64,000 nt of DNA from NCBI GenBank assembly GCA_011389575.1, contig JAABUB010000004.1, positions 1-64,000 on the forward strand, given 5' to 3'. The notes beneath the pieces were generated by a model that saw only the letters and a list, made by a program, of their open reading frames with translations, was not told the origin of the DNA and made no database searches. The position numbers were made by a program, and so were the translations under genes. The DNA is from Desulfotignum sp. (lineage in GTDB: Bacteria; Desulfobacterota; Desulfobacteria; Desulfobacterales; Desulfobacteraceae). How positions within the stretch are numbered: the first letter of the stretch is position 1; the number at the start of each line of letters is the position of its first letter. Positions 58,068-64,000 of the stretch are shown here, piece after piece.

Positions 58068-59768
58068 ATGCTCAGCATCAAAAAAATCGGCAAGGTGGGC
58101 AAGCGGTACCGGCACCTGCTCCGGTACCAGCAGATCATCGGCATCATCCTCAAATATGGATTTGATAATATCCTGGATGCCATGAACATTGACCGCTACA
58201 TTGAATCCGGCCTGAAACTGATTCCTTTTTCCCGGCCCCATGAACGGGTGGAAAGATTATCCAGGAACCAGCGGATCCGCATGGCCCTGGAGGAACTTGG
58301 CCCCACGTTCGTCAAAATGGGCCAGGTGCTGTCGTCCCGGCCGGACCTGGTTCCCATGGACCTCATTGCCGAACTGTCCAAGCTCCAGGATGAGATCCCC
58401 CCTTTTGCATTTGACCTGGTCAAAAAAACCATTGCAGCTGAATTTGGCAGACCCCTTGAGGAAGTTTTCCTTTTCATGGATGAAACCCCTTTTGCCTCCG
58501 CCTCCATCGGCCAGGTGCACCGGGCATCTGTAACCGGTGAGGACCGGCTTGCTGTAAAAATCCAGCGCCCGGGCATCCGCAAAACCATTGAAGCAGACCT
58601 GGAAATCATCCTTCATCTGGCCGGTATCATGGAGAGAAATATCCAGGAGATGGCATTTTACCGGCCGGTGAAGATTGTGGAAGAGTTTGCCAAAACCCTG
58701 GAAAAGGAACTGGACTACACCATTGAAGCCGCGAACATGGAACGGATGGCAACCCAGTTTCTGTCTGACAGAACCATCCATATTCCCGGGGTATATGCAG
58801 CTGAATCTTCTGAACGGGTATTGACCATGGAATTTATCGACGGGATAAAGGCCAGTGATATCGATGCCATTGACCGGGCCGGTCTGGACAGAAAGCGGAT
58901 CACCCGGCGGGGGGCTGACTTTATCATGAAGCAGGTATTTGAACATGGATTCTTTCATGCAGATCCCCATCCGGGCAATATCTTTATTCTGGACAACAAC
59001 CGCATCTGTCCGGTGGATTTCGGGATGACCGGTTTTCTGGACCAGACCACCCGGGAATTGTTCGTGGACATCATCCATGCGGTGGCCACAAGCAATGCCA
59101 AACTTGCAGCCAGGCTTTTGTGTGATTTGTGCCACTATGAAATTCGGCCGGATATGGGCCTTCTGGAAAAAGAAATTTCCCTGTTCGTGTCTGTTCACCT
59201 GAGCAGATCGTTAAAAGAGATCAGAACCAGTAAAATGGTGAACCAGCTTTTGGAACTGTGTGCGGCCCATGGTCTGCGGATTCCGCCGGATCTGTTTTTA
59301 ATGATGAAAGCTTTTGTTTCCATTGAAGATGTGGCCAGAAAACTGGATCCGGATTTCAACATGCTCGGCCATGCGGTTCCCTATGTACGCTCTGCCAAAT
59401 ATATGCAGATGGCGCCGTCAAAAATTGCTGAAAATGTCCTGAATATTGCCAGGGAATCATTTAAACTGTTTCAGCAGCTGCCGGCTGATACCATGGAAAT
59501 TCTGCGTCTGGTGAAACAGGGAAAACTGAAAATCGCCATCGATATCCAGGGACTGGACAAGCTGATGCTCCACCAGGACCAGACCAGTAACCGGATCTCT
59601 TTTTCCATCATTATTGCCGCCCTGATCCTGGGATCTGCCATTGTGATCAATTCTGATGTGCCGCCCATGCTGTTCGGGGTGTCTGTCATCGGGATCGCCG
59701 GATTTGTGGCTGCAGCTGTCATGGGAATATGGCTGCTGGTGGCCATCATCCAGAGCGGACGGCTGTAA
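58068..59768 (+). CDS. ABC1/AarF/UbiB-family atypical kinase (copy 2)
   Basis: This 566-residue protein carries the same family motifs as copy 1: KMGQVLSSRPDLVP near 85, ASASIGQVHRASV, AVKIQRPG, EKELDYTIEAANM, HADPHPGNI near 302 and PVDFGMTG with the metal-binding Asp. Two C-terminal transmembrane helices end the protein. The Gln of KxGQ and the Ala-rich loop support an ADCK-like ATPase rather than protein kinase. It is linked to a phasin-like protein. It may support quinone or lipid homeostasis. Confidence 0.9.
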   Translation: MLSIKKIGKVGKRYRHLLRYQQIIGIILKYGFDNILDAMNIDRYIESGLKLIPFSRPHERVERLSRNQRIRMALEELGPTFVKMGQVLSSRPDLVPMDLIAELSKLQDEIPPFAFDLVKKTIAAEFGRPLEEVFLFMDETPFASASIGQVHRASVTGEDRLAVKIQRPGIRKTIEADLEIILHLAGIMERNIQEMAFYRPVKIVEEFAKTLEKELDYTIEAANMERMATQFLSDRTIHIPGVYAAESSERVLTMEFIDGIKASDIDAIDRAGLDRKRITRRGADFIMKQVFEHGFFHADPHPGNIFILDNNRICPVDFGMTGFLDQTTRELFVDIIHAVATSNAKLAARLLCDLCHYEIRPDMGLLEKEISLFVSVHLSRSLKEIRTSKMVNQLLELCAAHGLRIPPDLFLMMKAFVSIEDVARKLDPDFNMLGHAVPYVRSAKYMQMAPSKIAENVLNIARESFKLFQQLPADTMEILRLVKQGKLKIAIDIQGLDKLMLHQDQTSNRISFSIIIAALILGSAIVINSDVPPMLFGVSVIGIAGFVAAAVMGIWLLVAIIQSGRL

Positions 59769-59776
59769 ATGGCTGC

Positions 59777-60289
59777 TTACCTGTCTCCCTGGTAGGGATA
59801 CCAGTCAGACTCTCTGAGCCGTTCCACTTTCAGGGTAAGGATTTCACAGGTCAGGGTGTTGAAAACAATTTTGCGTCCCAGCTCTCCGCCTACATCCTTT
59901 GATACGATGCGGATTTTTTTTTGCCTCAGCATATCTTTGGCGATATGGTAATTTTGTTTTCCCACATCATGGGTGCACACATCTGTGTTATTGGCCCCGC
60001 CGAAAATCTGGGCTTCCAGGTGATCGGGATTTGAGCCTTTCTGGATCATCATCCGGACCAGGGTAATCACGGCGATATTGCCGTATATGGCAGTGGTTTT
60101 TTCCCGGCTTTCAGCAATCGGAAACAAAAAATGGTTCATTCCCCCGGTTTTGCGTTTTTTATCATAGAGGCTCACCGAGACAGATGATCCCAGAACCGTT
60201 GAAATAACCGTGGGTTTTTCCGGCAGATAAATATATCCGGGCTTGAGAAAATAATCCCGGGTAACCAATTTTTCAGAGTTGTTGTCCAT
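59777..60289 (-). CDS. CheD-like protein with Ser in place of the catalytic Cys
   Basis: This 170-residue protein matches chemoreceptor glutamine deamidase CheD over its length: VISTVLGSSVSVSLYDKK, TGGMNHFLFP, YGNIAVITLVRMMIQKG, EAQIFGGANN and SKDVGGELGRKIVFNTLT. In active CheD the motif is LGSCV; here it is LGSSV, so the nucleophilic Cys is Ser36. The catalytic His (H53) and Thr (T31) remain. It may be inactive as a deamidase but still bind a partner. The ATG at 60289 is preferred to 60346. No chemotaxis gene is nearby. Confidence 0.88.
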   Translation of the reverse strand: MDNNSEKLVTRDYFLKPGYIYLPEKPTVISTVLGSSVSVSLYDKKRKTGGMNHFLFPIAESREKTTAIYGNIAVITLVRMMIQKGSNPDHLEAQIFGGANNTDVCTHDVGKQNYHIAKDMLRQKKIRIVSKDVGGELGRKIVFNTLTCEILTLKVERLRESDWYPYQGDR

Positions 60290-60363
60290 ATCCTTCTTCT
60301 TTATCCTGACTTTCCGTATATAACATCTAAAGCCGGTGCTTGCCAATAAATAAAGGCTGTGGT

Positions 60364-61410
60364 ATGAAGAATGCTTATATTGCAGCCAGGCAATACCGGC
60401 TTATACCACTATACCAGGGCAATTCACAAGGGGCAGTAATGGGGAACCATTTTCCAGACATCTGTATCGGGCATTTAAAAATTGTGGACCATCTGCTTTT
60501 GGGCATGGCCGCCGCAAACCACCCGGAAAAGGATGAACACCGGCCCTGGCGCCTTATCCCGGTTCCCATGAACACGTGGGATGAAATCTGTGACAAATTG
60601 ACAAATGAGACCATTCAGGGCGCCTTTGTCACCACTCCCCTTGCCCTGGAACTGTTTGCCTCAGGCATGGACATCCGCTTTCTCATGTTTGTTCACAGAT
60701 CCGGCAGTCTCATGGTCAAAAACCGGAAAATTGGTATCCATTCTCTGTCTGACTTCAGGGGAAGATCAGTTTTGATTCCAGAACAATTTTCCATCCAGGC
60801 CATACTTATGCACAAATTGTTTGCCGATGCCGGGCTGGTTCTGGGCCCCCATGATCAGACCGCTGTTGATGTTGCCTGGGAAATCGTTCCCCCATACCTT
60901 ATGCCAAAAATGCTTCTGGCTGAAAATGATATGGATGTTGATGACATGGCCATAGGCGGGTGTATGACACCGGAACCCTTTGGCAGCCTGGCAGTTCACC
61001 AGAATCAGGCTGATCCGGTCTGTACTTCAGACAGTCTCTGGAAAGACCATCCCTGCTGCGGATTTGTGGCCACCCGGCATTTTTTACAAACATCTCCTCA
61101 GATTGCCGAATCCCTGGTGAAACTTTTTTTTACAGCTGCCCGACACCTGGAAACCAAAAACATATTGGAAAAGGCTGCCCTTGCTGCCGGCTTTCTTGAA
61201 CAGGATCAAGCTTTTGCGCAATCTGTGCTTACCCGCAGTAAAATCCGTTTTATCCCGGAAAAGCTGATGCCGGATACTGCCGCCATTGACATGATGCAGA
61301 CCTATATGGCTGATGCCATGAAAATTCTGCCCCGAAAAGTTGATCTGAATACATTTGTGGACAAAACCCGGGCACAAACCGCCTTAACGGAAGCACCCAT
61401 TGCAGATTGA
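60364..61410 (+). CDS. ABC-transporter substrate-binding-like protein without leader
   Basis: This 348-residue protein has the NrtA/SsuA/NMT1-like fold: ICIGHLKIVDHLLLGMAAAN, IQGAFVTTPLALELFASGMD, and GRSVLIPEQFSIQAILMHKLF. It shares a WKDHPCC motif with the second binding protein at 62169. There is no recognisable signal peptide, so location is unclear. The ATG at 60364 is chosen; TTG at 60340 is an alternative. It overlaps the ATPase gene start by 11 bases and begins the transporter operon. Confidence 0.82.
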   Translation: MKNAYIAARQYRLIPLYQGNSQGAVMGNHFPDICIGHLKIVDHLLLGMAAANHPEKDEHRPWRLIPVPMNTWDEICDKLTNETIQGAFVTTPLALELFASGMDIRFLMFVHRSGSLMVKNRKIGIHSLSDFRGRSVLIPEQFSIQAILMHKLFADAGLVLGPHDQTAVDVAWEIVPPYLMPKMLLAENDMDVDDMAIGGCMTPEPFGSLAVHQNQADPVCTSDSLWKDHPCCGFVATRHFLQTSPQIAESLVKLFFTAARHLETKNILEKAALAAGFLEQDQAFAQSVLTRSKIRFIPEKLMPDTAAIDMMQTYMADAMKILPRKVDLNTFVDKTRAQTALTEAPIAD

Positions 61411-62167
61411 TATTGAAAAAATAACCAAGACCTATGCGTATGACGGAAAACCCGGGCATGTGGTATTAAAGGATATTTCCTTTGCCATTGCACCTGGTGA
61501 TTTTGTTATCATTCTGGGAGAATCCGGGTGCGGCAAAACCACTTTGCTCAACCTTCTGGCCGGTCTTGAACAGCCCACCAAAGGCTGTATCCGGGCAGAT
61601 GGTGACATCATAACCGGGATTCATCCATCCCGGTCCATGCTCTTTCAGCAGCCGGCCCTGCTGCCCTGGCTCACTGTCTGGGAAAACGTGGCGTATGGCT
61701 GTAAAATACGAAAGGATACCAAGAATCTGGATTACCGGGTCAACCAGTTTCTGGAAATCATGGGACTGACCGGATTTGCCGATTCCCGGCCCAGCCGGCT
61801 GTCTTTGGGCATGGCCCAGCGGGTCTGCCTGGCCAGGGCATTGGTGGGACATCCCAGGGTACTGCTGCTGGATGAACCATTTGCCTCTCTGGATACCTTT
61901 ACCCAGGCCCATATCCAGGAAGAGCTGGTGAACCTGTGGCTGTCGGAAAATTTCACAGCAGTCTTTGTGACCCATGATATTGATGAGGCCATTTACCTGG
62001 GCAATAAAATCATTCTTCTGGCCGGAGATCCAGCCAATATCACAGACATATTCGAGGTTGCCGAAGCCTATCCCCGAGACAGAAATCACCCCCGGTTCAA
62101 GGAAATCCGGAATAGTATCCTGGACCGGTTTAAAAATGCCTACCTGGCCAAAAGGACCTTGTTGTAA
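61400..62167 (+). CDS. ABC transporter ATP-binding protein (nitrate/sulfonate/taurine type)
   Basis: This 255-residue ATPase belongs to the NrtD/SsuB/TauB family. Walker A is GESGCGKTT near 37; the Q-loop is in MLFQQPALLPWL; the signature reads RLSLGMAQRVCLARAL (LSLGM rather than LSGGQ); Walker B is VLLLDEPFASLD and the switch His is in FVTHDIDEA. A TTG at 61400 is the likely start because it overlaps the binding-protein gene and follows GGAAG. It powers import by the permease at 63382. Confidence 0.92.
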   Translation: MQIDIEKITKTYAYDGKPGHVVLKDISFAIAPGDFVIILGESGCGKTTLLNLLAGLEQPTKGCIRADGDIITGIHPSRSMLFQQPALLPWLTVWENVAYGCKIRKDTKNLDYRVNQFLEIMGLTGFADSRPSRLSLGMAQRVCLARALVGHPRVLLLDEPFASLDTFTQAHIQEELVNLWLSENFTAVFVTHDIDEAIYLGNKIILLAGDPANITDIFEVAEAYPRDRNHPRFKEIRNSILDRFKNAYLAKRTLL

Positions 62168-62168
62168 C

Positions 62169-63353
62169 ATGGGCAGCCTTACCAGCAAAAACCTGCAGGC
62201 TTTCATGACCCGGCGGCAATTTTTATGCACCGCTGCAACCGCCTGTTCGAGTCTGGTACTCAGATCCCCCGTGATTGCAAAACAGGTGGGCCTGCGCCTG
62301 GGATATCTGCCCATCACCGATGCAACCCCCCTTCTGGTGGCCCATGGACTGGGATATTTTTCCCAGGAAGGTCTGGAGGTTGAACGTCCAGTTATGGTGA
62401 GATCCTGGAACATACTTACTGAATCTTTTCTGGCCAGAAAATTTGATATCACCCATATGCTTTTTCCCATCCCGGTATGGATGCGGTTCAAACAAAACAT
62501 GCCGGTGCGTGTACTGGCATGGGACCATACCAACGGCAGTGCGGTAACCGTGCGGGGGGATTCAACCATCAGAAAGTTTGCAGATCTCGGGGGAAAACAG
62601 GTGGCGGTTCCCTCATGGTATTCCATGCACAATCTGGTGCTGCAACTGGGGTTGAAGACCCAGGGCCTGACCCCGGTGATCCAGCCCCAGTCGGCGCCCC
62701 TTGCCCCCCATGAAGTCAATCTGTTTATTTTGCCCCCTCCGGACATGCCCACAGCCCTTCTGGGGAAAAAAGTGGATGCCTTTATCGTGGCAGACCCTTT
62801 CAATGCCCTGGCTGAGCAACGGTTCAATGCCAGGATCATGCGGTATACCGGAGATATCTGGAAAAACCACCCCTGCTGTGTCATTGTTGCAGCCCAGCCG
62901 TTCATTGACCAGCACCCGGTGGTGGTGCAAAAAGCCATGAATGCCATTGTCCGGGCCCAGGCCTGGTGCCGGAAAAATCCCAAAGAAACCGCCCATCTTT
63001 TAAGCAGTGACGGAGAACGGTATCTGCCGGTTTCACAGGAGGTGCTGCGCAGGGTTTTTGAATCCCCTGATCCGGACCTACTGGTGCATCCTGAATGGGA
63101 TGTTCCGCGCATTGATTTTCAGCCTTTTCCCTTTCCCTCGGCCACCCGGTTCATCATCGACCAGATGAAAACCACCCGGGTGGAAGGAGATACCGCATTT
63201 TTGTCGGCACTGGATTCCGGCCGCGCAGTCCAGGACCTGGTGGATGACCGGTTTGTATTGCAGGCCATGGATGAAACAGGGGGAATGGCGCCTTTCTGCG
63301 ACTGCAATATGGACTTACCCTATACAAGAGAAGAAACCGTTGAAATCATCTGA
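62169..63353 (+). CDS. ABC-transporter periplasmic substrate-binding protein
   Basis: This 394-residue protein has a leader with a twin-Arg-like start (MTRRQFLCTAATACSSL) and the NMT1/SsuA-like fold: LRLGYLPITDATPLLVAHGLGYF, LEVERPVMVRSWNILTESF, and WKNHPCC. The Cys in the leader could be a lipobox-like site but is not at a canonical position. The ATG at 62169 or 62205 could start it. It lies one base after the ATPase stop. The ligand may be a sulfonate, nitrate-like anion or pyrimidine precursor. Confidence 0.85.
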   Translation: MGSLTSKNLQAFMTRRQFLCTAATACSSLVLRSPVIAKQVGLRLGYLPITDATPLLVAHGLGYFSQEGLEVERPVMVRSWNILTESFLARKFDITHMLFPIPVWMRFKQNMPVRVLAWDHTNGSAVTVRGDSTIRKFADLGGKQVAVPSWYSMHNLVLQLGLKTQGLTPVIQPQSAPLAPHEVNLFILPPPDMPTALLGKKVDAFIVADPFNALAEQRFNARIMRYTGDIWKNHPCCVIVAAQPFIDQHPVVVQKAMNAIVRAQAWCRKNPKETAHLLSSDGERYLPVSQEVLRRVFESPDPDLLVHPEWDVPRIDFQPFPFPSATRFIIDQMKTTRVEGDTAFLSALDSGRAVQDLVDDRFVLQAMDETGGMAPFCDCNMDLPYTREETVEII

Positions 63354-63381
63354 CCGCCACACATACCATAACCCCAGGCAA

Positions 63382-64000
63382 ATGGGACTTAATGTGTTTT
63401 TCATGCCCCGCAAATTTGGATTTCGCTATGAAATGATGGGACTTGCCCTTTTTGCGGCTGCCTGGGTACTGGTATCTTATATTATATTTTCCCGGCCCCA
63501 GTTCAGTCAGTTCCAGGGATTTTTGCCCGGTCCCACTTTCAGGGCCCTGATTTCGGCATTTGCAGATGAACGGTTCTGGCTGTCGGTATTCACCAGTCTG
63601 CGCCGGATCGTGGTGGGCATTTCCCTGGCCGCTCTTTTTGGCATTCCCATAGGTATTCTGGTGGGATTTTATCCCAGGGTCCAGGGACTGTCTTATTCCG
63701 CTATTCAGTTTGTGCGCATGATCAGCCCCTTGTCCTGGATGCCTATTGCCCTGCTTTTGTTTGCCAGCTTTGAATCAGCGGTTTATTTTTTGATTGTAAT
63801 GGCCACCATTTGTCCTGTAATATTGAATACCACCACAGGGGTGCGCAATATCAATCCCCAGTGGATAAAAATGGCCATGAATCAGGGAGCCGGCAACTAT
63901 CAGCTCATCCGGACCATCGTCATTCCCGCTTCGGTGCCCCATATGCTCACCAGCCTGCGGCTGGCGCTGGGAGTGGCGTGGATTGTGCTGGTCCCGGCAG
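63382..64000 (+). CDS. ABC transporter permease, partial (runs off window end)
   Basis: From ATG at 63382 an open frame of 206 codons continues to the window edge without a stop. It has transmembrane segments (MMGLALFAAAWVLVSYIIF; IALLLFASFESAVYFLIVM) and the SsuC/NrtB-type permease pattern FTSLRRIVVGISLAALFGIPIGI and the EAA-like loop AMNQGAGNYQLIRTIVIPASVPH. The gene completes the importer with the ATPase and binding protein. No strong ribosome site is seen before the ATG, and a later ATG at 63403 is possible. Confidence 0.88.
   Translation, partial: MGLNVFFMPRKFGFRYEMMGLALFAAAWVLVSYIIFSRPQFSQFQGFLPGPTFRALISAFADERFWLSVFTSLRRIVVGISLAALFGIPIGILVGFYPRVQGLSYSAIQFVRMISPLSWMPIALLLFASFESAVYFLIVMATICPVILNTTTGVRNINPQWIKMAMNQGAGNYQLIRTIVIPASVPHMLTSLRLALGVAWIVLVPA

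Noticed and set aside
61466-63112. 548-codon minus-strand open frame opposite the ABC transporter genes
   Set aside because: It spans two clearly coding plus-strand genes and shows no family features or ribosome site.

Overview
The window reads as chromosome from an anaerobic, sulfate-reducing-type Desulfobacterota bacterium, most like the Desulfobacter/Desulfotignum/Desulfobacterium group. This is inferred from gene content: oxygen-defence proteins typical of strict anaerobes (rubredoxin, flavodiiron protein, desulfoferrodoxin, rubrerythrin-like protein), TCA-cycle enzymes (citrate synthase, NADP-isocitrate dehydrogenase, malate dehydrogenase), a Wood-Ljungdahl-type methylene-THF reductase block (HdrA-MvhD-MetV-MetF), a bacterial arginine kinase and several UGA-decoded selenoproteins. 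No rRNA, tRNA, CRISPR array or intact insertion sequence was seen.

Layout. 1-1.2 kb: remnants of an MFS transporter and an AAA/DUF4143-type ATPase, both broken by frameshifts and deletions. 1.3-3.4 kb: CopB-type metal ATPase. 3.5-7.6 kb (minus): small unknown proteins, a DHH phosphoesterase, a polytopic membrane protein and an SRPBCC-epimerase fusion. 7.7-11.1 kb: rubredoxin and flavodiiron protein behind a sigma-54-like promoter, then desulfoferrodoxin, thioredoxin and flavodoxin on the other strand. 11.5-22 kb: glutaredoxin plus ferredoxin-thioredoxin-reductase-like protein, gltA, a rubredoxin-membrane fusion, icd, then (minus) rubrerythrin, ADP-forming acyl-CoA synthetase subunits and exonuclease III, then two overlapping malate-dehydrogenase paralogues. 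22-30 kb: PEBP-like protein, glycosyltransferase, PRC-barrel protein, six-hairpin glycosidase, LpxR-like outer-membrane protein and VTT-domain membrane proteins. 30-38 kb: UbiB-like kinase, gamma-carbonic-anhydrase-like protein, MobA-like/YqeC molybdenum-hydroxylase accessory pair, gpsA, DJ-1, TetR. 37.7-38.9 kb: arginine kinase translationally coupled to a small Cys-rich protein. 39-44.5 kb (minus): DOMON protein, SCO, A2-type haem-copper oxidase, haem O synthase. 45.2 kb: SelW-like selenoprotein. 46-52.9 kb (minus): selenocysteine-containing HdrA and MvhD with MetV and MetF. 53-64 kb: AmpG-like permease, MBL hydrolase, acyl-CoA dehydrogenase, phasin-like protein with a second UbiB, CheD-like protein, and an ABC importer cut off by the window end.

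How it fits together. The central genes point to acetyl-CoA oxidation or synthesis through both TCA-cycle and C1 enzymes, with flavin-based electron transfer (HdrA/MvhD) at the methylene-THF reductase. Around them lie several oxygen and redox defence modules and a terminal oxidase. Selenium is the most striking theme. Three genes here carry in-frame UGA codons, each followed by a hairpin at bacterial SECIS distance, and conventional gene calling would miss or truncate all three.
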